Shown: in pieces, positions 8,903 to 20,121 of the stretch
Position numbering within the stretch: position 1 is the stretch's first letter
Layout: every line of letters starts with the position of its first letter
Assembly (NCBI RefSeq): GCF_000749845.1
Contig: NZ_JQHM01000007.1
Coordinates: 1-64,000, forward strand
Source: Pectobacterium betavasculorum
GTDB taxonomy: Bacteria > Pseudomonadota > Gammaproteobacteria > Enterobacterales > Enterobacteriaceae
Direction of reading: 5' to 3'
Length of the DNA: 64,000 bases
Made by a program: the position numbers and the translations under genes
Notes under the pieces: model-generated
The model's database searches: none
Seen by the model: only the letters and a program-made list of their open reading frames with translations
What the model was told of the DNA's origin: nothing

Positions 8903-10276
8903 ATGTCGATACCGTCCGTTGACTGGGATCTGGCCCTGATTCAAAAATATAACTATTCTGGGCCACGTTATACATCATATCCCACAGCGTTAGAGTTCAG
9001 TGAAGCTTACGATGAGCCTGCATTTCAGCATGCCATCGCCCGTTATCCGCAGCGACCGCTGTCGCTGTATATCCATATCCCTTTTTGCCATCGGCTGTGC
9101 TATTTCTGCGGCTGTAATAAGCTGGTTACGCGCCAGCAGCATAAAGCTGATGAATACCTTGACGTGCTAGAGCAGGAAATTCGCCAGCGTGCGCCGCTAT
9201 TCGCTGGGCGAACGGTGACGCAATTACATTGGGGCGGCGGTACGCCAACCTACCTGAATAAAGTACAAATTAGCCGGCTAATGTCTCTGTTGCGCGAGCT
9301 GTTCTCTTTTTCCGAGCAGGCTGAGCTGTCGCTTGAAGTCGATCCGCGGGAAATTGAACTGGATGTCCTCGATCATCTGCGTGTTGAAGGGTTTAACCGC
9401 CTGAGCATGGGGGTGCAGGATTTTAATAAAGACGTTCAGAAGCTGGTCAATCGTGAGCAGGATGAAGACTTTATTTTTGCCCTCATTGAGCGGGCGAAGG
9501 CACTTGGTTTCACCTCAACCAATATTGATTTGATTTACGGCCTGCCGAAACAAACGCCAGAAAGCTTCGCTTTTACGCTACAGCGCGTTGCTGAATTAAA
9601 TCCGCATCGGCTTAGCGTCTTTAACTATGCGCATTTGCCCAGCCTGTTCGCCGCGCAGCGCAAGATTAAAGAAGCGGATTTACCGAGCGCGGAGCAAAAG
9701 CTGGATATTCTGCAACAGACGATCGGGTCGCTGACGCAATCGGGCTACCAGTTTATTGGTATGGATCACTTTGCCCGCCCGGATGATGAGCTTGCGGTAG
9801 CGCAGCGGGAAGGGAAGCTGCATCGCAATTTTCAGGGTTATACGACGCAGGGCGATAGCGATCTTCTCGGTATGGGCGTTTCGGCGATTAGTATGATCGG
9901 TGATAGCTATGCCCAGAACCAGAAAGAGCTGAAACAGTATTATGCGCAGGTCAAAGACAAAGGAAATGGCTTGTGGCGTGGGTTACAGCTGACGCGTGAT
10001 GATTGTCTCCGTCGCGATGTGATTAAGACGCTGATTTGTAATTTCCAACTCAGCTATGCGCCCATTGAAGCGGAATATGCTATCGATTTTAAAACCTACT
10101 TTGAGCAGGATTTAGCGTTATTGGCACCGCTGGTGGCTGATGGGCTAGTCGATAGTCAGGAAGACGCGCTGGTGGTAACGCCGAAAGGACGTTTGCTGAT
10201 CCGCAATATCTGTATGTGTTTTGATGTTTATTTACGTAGCAAGCTCAGAACGCAGCAATTTTCCCGCGTGATTTAA
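8903..10276 (+). CDS. hemN: HemN, oxygen-independent coproporphyrinogen III dehydrogenase
   Basis: HemN is a radical-SAM enzyme converting coproporphyrinogen III to protoporphyrinogen IX in anaerobic heme synthesis. The 4Fe-4S/SAM site CHRLCYFCGC lies near residue 62, and the glycine-rich SAM segment GGGTPTYL follows. Length is 457 aa, as in E. coli. GGAAGGAGTG precedes the ATG. The upstream region is the tandem hairpin repeat, so its promoter or leader may run through that repeat. Confidence 0.96.
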   Translation: MSIPSVDWDLALIQKYNYSGPRYTSYPTALEFSEAYDEPAFQHAIARYPQRPLSLYIHIPFCHRLCYFCGCNKLVTRQQHKADEYLDVLEQEIRQRAPLFAGRTVTQLHWGGGTPTYLNKVQISRLMSLLRELFSFSEQAELSLEVDPREIELDVLDHLRVEGFNRLSMGVQDFNKDVQKLVNREQDEDFIFALIERAKALGFTSTNIDLIYGLPKQTPESFAFTLQRVAELNPHRLSVFNYAHLPSLFAAQRKIKEADLPSAEQKLDILQQTIGSLTQSGYQFIGMDHFARPDDELAVAQREGKLHRNFQGYTTQGDSDLLGMGVSAISMIGDSYAQNQKELKQYYAQVKDKGNGLWRGLQLTRDDCLRRDVIKTLICNFQLSYAPIEAEYAIDFKTYFEQDLALLAPLVADGLVDSQEDALVVTPKGRLLIRNICMCFDVYLRSKLRTQQFSRVI

Positions 10277-10284
10277 CCAAAAAA

Positions 10285-10316
10285 ACAGCCAGTCGATGTT
10301 AGTACCGACTGGCTGT
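10285..10316. terminator. Bidirectional terminator between hemN and yshB
   Basis: An 11-bp stem, ACAGCCAGTCG with CGACTGGCTGT. Read on the minus strand it is followed by seven T, a strong terminator for yshB. On the plus strand the T tract is weaker. Confidence 0.85.
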
Positions 10317-10334
10317 TCTCTAATTTTTCGATGA

Positions 10335-10457
10335 TCAACTAAAGAAGTTAATCATTGCAGCACACAAAACGGCGGCAATAGCAGCCTGCGGCGAATGGCT
10401 TGCCGCAGAGCCAATTTCAGCGCCATGTGTTGCAACGGAAATTAATGAGTCCAGCAT
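10335..10457 (-). CDS. yshB: YshB-like small membrane protein, 40 aa
   Basis: The frame starts MLDSLISVATHGAEIG and ends AAVLCAAMINFFS. It matches E. coli YshB (36 aa, ending AAVLCAAMIGLFS) in sequence and lies at the same place, between hemN and glnG. GGGAGGAAC precedes the ATG. The C-terminal half (about residues 22-40) is a hydrophobic membrane segment. In Salmonella YshB has been linked to intracellular growth; no role is known in plant-associated bacteria. It is easily missed because of its size. Confidence 0.85.
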   Translation of the reverse strand: MLDSLISVATHGAEIGSAASHSPQAAIAAVLCAAMINFFS

Positions 10458-10600
10458 GGTGTTCCTCCCGAATCAGCGACACGATCATACTGCTGACTCG
10501 AGGCAAGTAAAGGACAAATTAATGACAATTTCGTGCGCCAGATTGTATTTTTTATCATCAATTTATTTATTCACAATTGAGCAATAAAAAAGCAATCTCG

Positions 10601-12013
10601 CTACTCCATTCCCAGCTCTTTTAGTTTACGCGTCAGAGTATTTCTACCCCATCCTAGTAGTCTTGCGGCTTCCTGTTTATGTCCCTGCGTGTGCCGAAGT
10701 GCCGTCGTCAGCAACGTCCTTTCCATTTCCGGCTGTGCCTCTGCCAACAGGTTTTGATGACCGGAACGCAGCGCGCGATCGGCCCATTGTGCCAATAGCG
10801 TGGCCCAACTGTCTGGCAAAATATGCACGGTAGAATCGGGCGCAGTGGTCTCGAACAGCTCAGGCGGCAGATCCTGAATCAGCACTTCCTGACCGGCAGC
10901 CATGACCGTCAACCAGCGGCAGGTGTTCTCCAATTGACGAACGTTGCCAGGCCACGGTAAACGGGTTAGCGCTGTTTCCGCTTCCGGGTGCAAATTCTTC
11001 GGCTCGACGCCCAGCTCTTTGGCCGTGGCCTGCAAGAAATAACGCGCCAGGCGAGGAATATCTTCCCTACGTTCACGCAGCGGCGGCAGGTGAACACGAA
11101 TGACGTTCAGTCGGTGAAACAGGTCATCACGGAATTTTCCTTCCTGCACGCGCTGCTCAAGGTTTTGGTGTGTTGCCGCGATGATGCGAACATCCACCTT
11201 CACCGCCGCATAGCCACCAACGCGATAAAATTGCCCGTCTGCCAATACACGCAACAGGCGTGTTTGCACGTCGAGCGGCATATCGCCGATTTCATCCAGA
11301 AACAGTGTACCGCCATCGGCCTGTTCAAAGCGGCCCTGACGAATTTGGTTCGCGCCCGTAAATGCGCCTTTCTCATGACCAAACAATTCCGATTCGATCA
11401 GATCCTTGGGAATGGCCGCCATATTCAGGGCGATAAAAGGGGCTTTGGTACGCGGGCTGTGGCGATGTAGGGCATGTGCCACCAGTTCTTTACCCGTCCC
11501 CGATTCGCCGTTAATCAGCACACTGATCGATGAGCGAGACAGACGACCAATGATGCGAAAGACATCCTGCATGGCAGGTGCTTCGCCGATAATGTCCGTT
11601 GTCGGACCGTTGAGCGGCTGGTTGCGTACTGGCTGCTGCTGCTCCAGATAATGGCTGATTGCACGCTCAACCAGCGCGACGGCTTCATCAATATCAAACG
11701 GTTTCGGCAAATAGTCGAACGCGCCCTGTTGATAAGCACTGACCGCAGCATCCAGATCGGAATGCGCCGTCATAATGATGACCGGGAGCATTGGGTGGCG
11801 CTGTTTGATTTGCTGTAAGAGCGCTAACCCATCCATCCCAGGCATGCGGATGTCGGACAGCAAAACATCAGGCGTTTGTGTCGTTAGCGCATGCAGCACC
11901 TGATTTCCGTTCTCAAACGTTGCGCAGGTTAAACCCGCACCAGCAAGCGCGCGCTCAAGCACCCAACGGATGGAGCTATCGTCATCGACAATCCAGACTA
12001 TCCCTCGTTGCAT
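10601..12013 (-). CDS. glnG: NtrC (GlnG), nitrogen regulator, sigma-54 activator
   Basis: NtrC is the response regulator that activates sigma-54 promoters under nitrogen limitation. The receiver domain is residues 1-120, with phospho-acceptor Asp in LLSDIRMPG. The AAA+ domain (about 140-380) has Walker A GESGTGKE, the GAFTGA loop that contacts sigma-54, and Walker [12 protein letters not shown] Fis-type helix-turn-helix ends the protein ([14 protein letters not shown]). ATG 12013 gives 470 aa; upstream in-frame ATG codons extend into glnL. It is 8 bases after glnL. Confidence 0.97.
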   Translation of the reverse strand: MQRGIVWIVDDDSSIRWVLERALAGAGLTCATFENGNQVLHALTTQTPDVLLSDIRMPGMDGLALLQQIKQRHPMLPVIIMTAHSDLDAAVSAYQQGAFDYLPKPFDIDEAVALVERAISHYLEQQQPVRNQPLNGPTTDIIGEAPAMQDVFRIIGRLSRSSISVLINGESGTGKELVAHALHRHSPRTKAPFIALNMAAIPKDLIESELFGHEKGAFTGANQIRQGRFEQADGGTLFLDEIGDMPLDVQTRLLRVLADGQFYRVGGYAAVKVDVRIIAATHQNLEQRVQEGKFRDDLFHRLNVIRVHLPPLRERREDIPRLARYFLQATAKELGVEPKNLHPEAETALTRLPWPGNVRQLENTCRWLTVMAAGQEVLIQDLPPELFETTAPDSTVHILPDSWATLLAQWADRALRSGHQNLLAEAQPEMERTLLTTALRHTQGHKQEAARLLGWGRNTLTRKLKELGME

Positions 12014-12021
12014 TGTGAACC

Positions 12022-13071
12022 TCACTGGCGAATGGGCAGGTAAACCGAGAATTCGGTGTGTCCTGGCCAACTGTTAAATTCAATTTTACCGGAGTGCTGA
12101 TCAATAAGACTGCGGGCGATGGAAAGCCCTAAACCGGTTCCCCCTTCGCGTCCGCTCACCATCGGGTAAAATAGTGTGTCCTGAAGTTGAGCAGGTACGC
12201 CGGGGCCATCATCTTCCACGTCAATACGTGCAGCAAGACGATAGCGCACACCGTGTAAAGTAAACTGAAAAGCCGTTCGGGTACGTATTGTAATCGTCCC
12301 GCCTTCCTCACCCAACGCCTGTAGTGCATTGCGGGTAATATTTAGCAGTACCTGTTCAATCTGGTCGGGGTCGTGCGTCAGCTCTGGCAGGCTGGGGTCA
12401 TAGTCTTTCACCAGCGTCACATTATCTGGTTTTTCCAGCGAGACGAGTTGGCAAACGCGTTCAGCGACCTGATGGATGCTCTGGGTGACGTGCAGGCCGG
12501 GCTGCTGTGGCCCGAGCAGACGATCAACCAGATTACGCAGGCGATCTGCCTGTTCGATGATGACCTTGGTATATTCCGTCAATGCTGGATCGGGCAAGGC
12601 TTTGGCGAGCAGTTGTGCAGCACCGCGCAGTCCGCCAAGCGGATTCTTTATCTCATGTGCCAGACCTCGGACCAAATCACGTGCGGCCTGCTGTTGTGCA
12701 TGTTGAAGCTGTTCTTGACTGAGACGGCGCTGATTATCCATCGGCGCCATTTCCAGTAAAATAAAATCGTTTTGTACCCGCTGAGCGGTGAGCGACATGA
12801 TGTGCGCTTTGCCATCCACGACGAGAGTGACTTCGTTATCGGTAAAACCTTGCCCTGAATCCAGGCTTTCACGCAGCAAATCGATATTCAGAGAAAAATA
12901 TCCCAGTAAATCTGGCAGCGGTGTGCCGGATAATTTACGCGAACTTTGTGCCAGTAATTGCTGTGCTGCCGGGTTGGAATAGTGAATTGCCAGATCGTTA
13001 TCCAGCAATAAGATGCTGTTTATCAGGGAATTTAGGATCTGCCCAGCATCGGGCAGCGTGCCTGTTGCCAT
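12022..13071 (-). CDS. glnL: NtrB (GlnL), nitrogen sensor kinase/phosphatase
   Basis: NtrB phosphorylates NtrC when nitrogen is scarce and dephosphorylates it when PII is bound. An N-terminal PAS domain (residues 1 to about 115) is followed by the H-box [12 protein letters not shown] with the autophosphorylated His, an N-box ([11 protein letters not shown]) and G-boxes ([19 protein letters not shown]). No membrane segment is seen, as expected for a cytosolic sensor. ATG 13071 gives 349 aa, equal to E. coli. A perfect NtrC dyad lies 14 bases upstream. Confidence 0.97.
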   Translation of the reverse strand: MATGTLPDAGQILNSLINSILLLDNDLAIHYSNPAAQQLLAQSSRKLSGTPLPDLLGYFSLNIDLLRESLDSGQGFTDNEVTLVVDGKAHIMSLTAQRVQNDFILLEMAPMDNQRRLSQEQLQHAQQQAARDLVRGLAHEIKNPLGGLRGAAQLLAKALPDPALTEYTKVIIEQADRLRNLVDRLLGPQQPGLHVTQSIHQVAERVCQLVSLEKPDNVTLVKDYDPSLPELTHDPDQIEQVLLNITRNALQALGEEGGTITIRTRTAFQFTLHGVRYRLAARIDVEDDGPGVPAQLQDTLFYPMVSGREGGTGLGLSIARSLIDQHSGKIEFNSWPGHTEFSVYLPIRQ

Positions 13072-13084
13072 AATGCAGACTCCC

Positions 13085-13099
13085 GCACCAGCATGGTGC
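13085..13099. promoter_or_regulatory. NtrC-binding site at glnL promoter
   Basis: GCACCA-GCA-TGGTGC is a perfect dyad of the NtrC type, ending 14 bases before the glnL start. In E. coli a single NtrC site represses this internal glnL promoter; the same logic is inferred here. Confidence 0.75.
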
Positions 13100-13150
13100 A
13101 TTGTAGTGTGGATGATGGATGTTACGTCGCAACGGCCAATGCCGATGGTG

Positions 13151-13175
13151 AAAAAAGCCCATCCGAAGATGGGCT
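13151..13175 (-). terminator. Terminator between glnA and glnL
   Basis: On the minus strand, AGCCCATC-TTCG-GATGGGCT is followed by TTTTTT. It separates abundant glnA mRNA from the low-level regulator genes, as in E. coli. It also defines a glnA 3' UTR of about 340 bases that contains the composite repeat. Confidence 0.9.
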
Positions 13176-13266
13176 GAAGCGTTTCCACGGCAACAAAAAC
13201 AAACTTCTTGGTATTCTGTTGTTTATCGGTGATGGTCGGGTATCAGCACACCCAACCACGCCGAGA

Positions 13267-13493
13267 TATACCCGTCATACTTCAAGCTGCTTGTGCGTTG
13301 GCAATACTCGGCACATTCTGCGCCTCGCCCTGAAGGGTCGCCGCAAGCGCTGTTCAAATCGTTATAAGACCGATTTGTCGTGCGGTTGCCGCGTTACAAG
13401 ACCCATAAATGAGTCTTGCCCTAAAGGGCCAACGCTTTGGCGTTGTTCAAAACGCTAGCGTTTTGTCACGCAACTCGAATTATTTAGGGTATA
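13267..13493 (-). repeat. Composite repeat: ERIC ends enclosing a double multi-hairpin module
   Basis: Read on the minus strand, the element begins TATACCCTAAATAATTCGAG and ends GAAGTATGACGGGTATA, the two ERIC termini. It is 227 bp rather than 127. The ERIC core is replaced by two multi-hairpin units: AAAACGC-TA-GCGTTTT, ACGC-CAAA-GCGT, CCCTTTAGGG, GACTCA-TTTA-TGGGTC, then AAATCG...CGATTT, CGCTTGCG, CCCTTCAGGG, GGCGCA-GAA-TGTGCC. It lies in the glnA 3' UTR, in sense orientation. TA at each end may be the target duplication. Confidence 0.8.
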
Positions 13494-13513
13494 AATATTA
13501 GATGCTTTCGTTA

Positions 13514-14923
13514 TTAAACGCTGTAGTACAGTTCAAACTCAACTGGGTGCGGCGTCATACGAACGCGGTCAATCTCCGATTTACGCAGTTCGATATACGC
13601 TTCGATAGCGTCGTCAGTGAACACGCCACCACGGGTCAGGAACTCGCGGTCTTCGTTCAGTGCAGCCAAGGCCTCGTCCAGAGAACCTGCAACTTTTGGA
13701 ATCTCTGCTTCTTCTTCTGGCGGCAGGTCGTACAGGTTTTTATCCATCGCATCGCCAGGGTGGATTTTGTTGATGATGCCGTCGAGGCCAGCCATCAGCA
13801 GTGCAGCGAAACACAAGTACGGGTTAGCGGCTGGATCCGGGAAGCGTGCTTCAATACGGCGTGCTTTCGGGCTAGCGACAACCGGGATACGGATTGAAGC
13901 AGAACGGTTACGGGCAGAGTAAGCCAGCATAACAGGGGCTTCGTAACCTGGGACCAGGCGCTTGTATGAGTTGGTGGTTGGGTTCGCCAGGGCGTTAATG
14001 GCTTTAGCGTGCTTGATAACACCGCCGATGTAGAACAGCGCCATTTCAGACAGGCCGCCGTATTTGTCGCCAGCGAACAGGTTAGTGCCGTCTTTAGACA
14101 GAGACATGTGGCAGTGCATACCAGAACCGTTATCACCGAACATGGGTTTTGGCATGAAGGTCGCGGTTTTACCGTAGGCGTGAGCCACGTTGTGCACGAC
14201 ATATTTGTAGATCTGAATTTCGTCAGCTTTTTTGGTCATGGTGTTGAAGCGGGTAGCTACTTCGTTCTGACCAGCAGTAGCCACTTCGTGGTGGTGAGCT
14301 TCAACAACCAGACCCATTTGCTCCATGGTCAGACACATAGCAGAACGGATGTCCTGTGATGAATCGACTGGTGGAACTGGGAAGTAGCCGCCTTTCAGAC
14401 CTGGACGGTGACCTTTGTTACCGCCTTCGTAGGCTTTACCGGAGTTCCAGTAGGCTTCGACATCGTCGATAGCAACGTGAGAACCGGAAGTGCTGCTGCC
14501 GAAACGAATGTCATCAAACAGGAAGAACTCTGGCTCAGGCCCGAACAGTACGGTATCGGCGATGCCAGAAGAACGCAGGAAATCTTCCGCACGTTTCGCG
14601 ATAGAGCGCGGGTCACGGTCGTAGCCCTGCATGGTGCCAGGCTCAAGGATGTCACAACGAATGATCAGCGTGGAATCTTCGAAGAACGGATCAATCATCG
14701 CGGTGCTGGCATCTGGCATCAGAACCATGTCTGACTCGTTAATACCTTTCCAGCCGCCAATCGAGGAACCATCAAACATTTTACCTTCTTCGAAGAAGTC
14801 GGCATTGACTTGATGAGCCGGAATGGTGACGTGCTGTTCTTTACCTTTAGTATCAGTGAAGCGTAAATCAACAAACTTCACTTCGTGCTCATTCAGCATC
14901 GTCAAAACATGTTCTGCGGACAT
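13514..14923 (-). CDS. glnA: Glutamine synthetase, type I
   Basis: GlnA joins ammonia to glutamate using ATP and is the main route of ammonia assimilation under limitation. At 469 aa it is full length. Visible sites include the Mg/Glu-binding region ([15 protein letters not shown]), the ATP loop ([14 protein letters not shown]), the glutamate flap region (NRSASIRIP) and the adenylylation tyrosine in [13 protein letters not shown] 14923 follows GGGAGAA. The upstream region carries sigma-54 and NtrC elements. It heads the glnA-glnL-glnG operon. Confidence 0.98.
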   Translation of the reverse strand: MSAEHVLTMLNEHEVKFVDLRFTDTKGKEQHVTIPAHQVNADFFEEGKMFDGSSIGGWKGINESDMVLMPDASTAMIDPFFEDSTLIIRCDILEPGTMQGYDRDPRSIAKRAEDFLRSSGIADTVLFGPEPEFFLFDDIRFGSSTSGSHVAIDDVEAYWNSGKAYEGGNKGHRPGLKGGYFPVPPVDSSQDIRSAMCLTMEQMGLVVEAHHHEVATAGQNEVATRFNTMTKKADEIQIYKYVVHNVAHAYGKTATFMPKPMFGDNGSGMHCHMSLSKDGTNLFAGDKYGGLSEMALFYIGGVIKHAKAINALANPTTNSYKRLVPGYEAPVMLAYSARNRSASIRIPVVASPKARRIEARFPDPAANPYLCFAALLMAGLDGIINKIHPGDAMDKNLYDLPPEEEAEIPKVAGSLDEALAALNEDREFLTRGGVFTDDAIEAYIELRKSEIDRVRMTPHPVEFELYYSV

Positions 14924-15001
14924 ACTTGGTTCTCCCGATTGGTCATTTATCGTCGTGGAACGAATATCGTTGTGGATTGATGTTGTTGCCGTGAGTAGAC
15001 T

Positions 15002-15020
15002 AAAGCTAAAAGTGTGCCAA
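15002..15020 (-). promoter_or_regulatory. Sigma-54 promoter of glnA (glnAp2)
   Basis: On the minus strand TTGGCAC-ACTTT-TAGCTTT has the invariant GG and GC pairs exactly 10 bases apart, as sigma-54 requires. The inferred start is about 65 bases upstream of the glnA ATG. Confidence 0.85.
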
Positions 15021-15091
15021 CTTTTTAAATGCGTGCAATGTGTTGCCCTTTGGGGCTTTCTCACGTAAACCCACTGCACCATTATAGTCTA

Positions 15092-15141
15092 AAGCACCAA
15101 AATGGTGCTTATTATGTGAATTATTGCACTTGTTTGGTGCG
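15092..15141. promoter_or_regulatory. NtrC enhancer sites upstream of glnA
   Basis: Site one, 15092-15110, is a perfect dyad AAGCACCA-AAA-TGGTGCTT. Site two, 15124-15141, is TTGCACTTGTTTGGTGCG, with a weaker arm. They lie about 110 and 140 bases upstream of the sigma-54 start, the same arrangement as the E. coli glnA enhancer. A half-site TGCACC follows at 15075. Confidence 0.85.
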
Positions 15142-15292
15142 TTCATGTTCGCTTGTAGCGCTTTTGCACCGTGAAAGGGATCACAAAGCAGGCAGTTCTA
15201 GGTTGTTTATCATAGATGCTTGTGATCTTGTTTAGTCCCTCGATTAATACGTGTACAATAGCGCGCTATTTCTAAATGCCTGAGGCAAAGCT

Positions 15293-17116
<1,824 letters not shown>

Positions 17117-17144
17117 TTTCAGACCGATTTGTATTGTCACGTAA

Positions 17145-17173
17145 CAGGGCACCTTCGGGTGCCCTGAGTTTTA
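17145..17173 (+). terminator. typA terminator
   Basis: CAGGGCACC-TTCG-GGTGCCCTG forms a 9-bp stem with a stable TTCG loop, followed by AGTTTTA. The T tract is short. Confidence 0.8.
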
Positions 17174-17278
17174 TGTGCTTTCTTCCACTTTTCCTGATAT
17201 TCCTTCTCTGTTCAGTTTCTTGGTTTTCTACATCATTTCCAGAAAAGAGGTAAGATTTTAGTTATTTACCGTATCCGG

Positions 17279-18652
17279 TTACGTCAATTTTTTCTTTCTT
17301 TGGCTAATTTCTTCAATAATAAAAGCGAAGCGTGTTTCATTCAGATTATAAAATAGACCCATAGTGAGTGCCGCGACAATCGCCAGTCCGCAGGGCCAGA
17401 GAAAAATGAGCTGACGCAAGCCGAGTAGCGTCACATCACTTTGGGCGATATTCGGAACATAGCCGATTTGCGTCAACATAATGCCGGGTAAGAAACCCGC
17501 CAGCGCCGCAGAAATTTTCCGTGAAAAGGTGTAGCCCGTATAAACCGATCCTTCTGCGCGAATACCGGTTTTCCATTCGCCGTAATCAACCGTATCCGGG
17601 ACTAGCGCCCAGTTGAGGCTGTTAACGAAGGCCGTCCCGAAGAATGCCATGCAAGAGAAGGTGACGAATAAGAGCGAGGTTTCGCCCCAGAAAAAGTTTA
17701 GTACGTCGCCCATTGCCCATAATACCAGACCGCCGAGGTAAACCTGTTTTTTACCAAAGCGCTTTACGGTCATAGGAACCAGCAGCACGCCGACCAGAAT
17801 GCACCCCATGCTAAAGAAACCCATCCATGACAGCAGATGAATATCGTTGAGCACGTATTGGGTGTAATAGACCTGGATTGCCAGTTTGATATTAAACGCC
17901 GCCAGCGTACACAGGTTAGCAATACACAACACCAGAAGGGGAGGATTATGGAAAATTGCACAGAACGATTTGAGAATGCTGGGCTTGTGATGATCTGGCA
18001 CGATTTCGATATAACGTTCTTTCACCCCGCTAAAGCACCACCACATACTGACTAATCCACAGACCGAGAAGATCATGGCGGTAACGAGGTAACCCAGTGA
18101 AGGCGAACTAACAAAAAGAGCCTGGATTGGCATAAAGCCTACGGTACATAACAGCAGGCCAATCGTCGCCCCTCCTTGACGCCAGGCGGCGAGTTGAGCG
18201 CGCTCATGTGGGTTTTTGGTAATGGCGGGAACCATCGCTCCGTATGAGCAATTCATCAGGCTGTAAAACAGGCCGAACAACATAAACAGTGCTGTTGCCA
18301 GTGCCGTTTTAACCGTCAGCGTAAAATCGGTGGCTAAGAATTGTGCGGTTGCAACCAGCGCGACAGGAAACGACGCATACAAAATAAAGGGTCTGAATTT
18401 CCCTTTTGCGCCGATGTGACGTCGTGAGTCTAGCAATACGCCGGTTAGCATGTCGGTGAAGGCTGTGAAGAATTTCGCCACCAGAAAGATAATTCCACCG
18501 TAATACGCAGGCATCCCTAGTTCATCGGTATAAAATTTAAGCAGATACAGTGTGCCGGTACAGAGCATCAAATTTGAGCCAAAGTCACCCACTCCATAGG
18601 CTAATTTTTCCCGTAGGCTCAGTTTTAGCGTTAGCGGATCATGGTCAGACAT
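17279..18652 (-). CDS. yihO: YihO, putative sulfoquinovose/sulfoquinovosyl glycerol importer
   Basis: A 457-aa glycoside-pentoside-hexuronide (GPH) cation symporter with about 12 membrane segments. The N-terminus (MSDHDPLTLKLSLREKLAYG) and MNCSYGAMVPAITKNPHE match E. coli YihO rather than YihP. YihO is proposed to import sulfoquinovose or its glyceryl glycoside; the substrate is inferred from the operon. It is the last gene of the minus-strand yih operon, 41 bases after yihP, with a hairpin in the gap. A paralogue lies directly upstream. Confidence 0.9.
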   Translation of the reverse strand: MSDHDPLTLKLSLREKLAYGVGDFGSNLMLCTGTLYLLKFYTDELGMPAYYGGIIFLVAKFFTAFTDMLTGVLLDSRRHIGAKGKFRPFILYASFPVALVATAQFLATDFTLTVKTALATALFMLFGLFYSLMNCSYGAMVPAITKNPHERAQLAAWRQGGATIGLLLCTVGFMPIQALFVSSPSLGYLVTAMIFSVCGLVSMWWCFSGVKERYIEIVPDHHKPSILKSFCAIFHNPPLLVLCIANLCTLAAFNIKLAIQVYYTQYVLNDIHLLSWMGFFSMGCILVGVLLVPMTVKRFGKKQVYLGGLVLWAMGDVLNFFWGETSLLFVTFSCMAFFGTAFVNSLNWALVPDTVDYGEWKTGIRAEGSVYTGYTFSRKISAALAGFLPGIMLTQIGYVPNIAQSDVTLLGLRQLIFLWPCGLAIVAALTMGLFYNLNETRFAFIIEEISQRKKKLT

Positions 18653-18666
18653 AATCGCCTCTCAAT

Positions 18667-18684
18667 AACGCCCCGTAGGGCGTT
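18667..18684 (-). promoter_or_regulatory. Intercistronic hairpin between yihP and yihO
   Basis: AACGCCC-TACG-GGGCGTT (minus strand) lies in the 41-base gap between yihP and yihO. No T run follows, so it is more likely an mRNA processing or stability element than a terminator. Confidence 0.5.
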
Positions 18685-18693
18685 GTATTGTTA

Positions 18694-20076
18694 TTAAGCG
18701 GTTTTTTTTCTGGCATCTATTTCTTCTACAATCTGCATGTACATTTTCTCATTGAGATTGTAGAAACAGCCCATCGCGATAATGGTGGCGACAGCCAGAG
18801 CGCAGGGGTAAATAAAGATCAACTGACGTAACCCTTCGACGGTTCCCGCGGATTGCACCACATTTGGGATATAGCCAATCTGGGTCAGCATCCAGCCTGG
18901 GAAAAAACCAGCCAGCGCCTGAGATACTTTGCGGAAGAAGGTAAAACCGGTGTAAACCGTGCCTTCGGAACGCACACCCGTACGCCATTCGCCGTACTCC
19001 ACCGTGTCTGAGACCAACGCCCAGTTCAGGCTGTTGACAAACGCCGAACCAAAGAAAGCCAGACAAGAGAAAGCCACGAAACTGACCGAGCCGCCGCCAA
19101 AGAAGTAGTTGAGAAGATCGCCTGTAACCCAAATCATCAGGCCGCCGATATAGACCTTCTTCTTACCAAAGCGTCTGACCATGCCTGGCATTAAGAAGAC
19201 GCCGATAAAGATACAGCCCATGCTGAAGAAACCCATCCAGGAGAGGAGGATAGGATCGTTCAGGACGTACTGGGTGTAATAGACCTGAATTGCCAGTTTG
19301 ACGTTAAAGGCACCAAGCGTGCAGAGGTTGGCGATACACAGAATAAACAGAGGACGGTTGCCAGCGATGGCGCGGAAGGATTGCAATAATCCCGGTTTCT
19401 GCGCGTTATTGGCGGGTTTCACTTCTACATAGCGCTCTTTCACCCCAGCGTAGCACCACCACATAAAGAATAAGCCGAACAGCGAAAACAACGTGGCGGC
19501 GAAGATGTAGCCCAGCTGTGAATTGCCTTCAATCAGATTCATTACGGGTAAAAAGCCAACGGTACACAGCAGTAGGCCGAGGGTTGCACCACCTTGTCGC
19601 CAGGCAGCAAGCGACGCGCGTTCGTCCGGATTTTTGGTAATTGCGGGAACCATTGCGCCATAAGAGCAGTTCATCATGCTGAAGAACAAGCCATAGAGCA
19701 TAAATAGTACCGTCGCCATCACCGTTTTCCCGGTGATTTCAAACGGAGTGCCGACAAAGTTAGCAACCGCCAGTAGGGTGACAGGAAAGGCTGCGTAGAG
19801 CACGAACGGGCGGAATTTCCCTTTTGGCCCGATTTTGCGTCGTGAATCGAGCATAATTCCCGTACCCATATCGGTAAATGCGGTAAAGAATTTTGCAATA
19901 AGGAAAATAATGCCACCGTAAGTACCGGGCAAACCAAGCACATCGGTATAAAATTTGAGTAAATAGAGCGTGCCAATGTCCAGCAGGATATTGGAACCCA
20001 AATCCCCCATCCCATAGGCCAATTTTTCTTTAAACGGCAAGCGTAGGGTTGCCGGATTGACGGTATTTTGACTCAT
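18694..20076 (-). CDS. yihP: YihP, putative sulfoquinovose-related importer
   Basis: A 460-aa GPH-family symporter with about 12 membrane segments, highly similar to YihO (shared GGIIFL.AKFFTAFTDM and AITKNP.ERA.LAAWRQGG). The N-terminus MSQNTVNPATLRLPFKEKLA identifies it as YihP. In E. coli one of the pair is thought to handle sulfoquinovose entry and the other a related compound; the division is not settled. It follows yihQ after 45 bases that include a strong hairpin. Confidence 0.9.
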   Translation of the reverse strand: MSQNTVNPATLRLPFKEKLAYGMGDLGSNILLDIGTLYLLKFYTDVLGLPGTYGGIIFLIAKFFTAFTDMGTGIMLDSRRKIGPKGKFRPFVLYAAFPVTLLAVANFVGTPFEITGKTVMATVLFMLYGLFFSMMNCSYGAMVPAITKNPDERASLAAWRQGGATLGLLLCTVGFLPVMNLIEGNSQLGYIFAATLFSLFGLFFMWWCYAGVKERYVEVKPANNAQKPGLLQSFRAIAGNRPLFILCIANLCTLGAFNVKLAIQVYYTQYVLNDPILLSWMGFFSMGCIFIGVFLMPGMVRRFGKKKVYIGGLMIWVTGDLLNYFFGGGSVSFVAFSCLAFFGSAFVNSLNWALVSDTVEYGEWRTGVRSEGTVYTGFTFFRKVSQALAGFFPGWMLTQIGYIPNVVQSAGTVEGLRQLIFIYPCALAVATIIAMGCFYNLNEKMYMQIVEEIDARKKTA

Positions 20077-20091
20077 GATTATCCCTCATTT

Positions 20092-20113
20092 GCCCGCGAG
20101 AGTTTTCGCGGGC
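20092..20113 (-). promoter_or_regulatory. Intercistronic hairpin between yihQ and yihP
   Basis: GCCCGCGA and TCGCGGGC pair around a short loop in the 45-base gap between yihQ and yihP. There is no T run. It may protect the upstream message or partly uncouple transporter from hydrolase expression. Confidence 0.5.
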
Positions 20114-20121
20114 GAGCCTTA

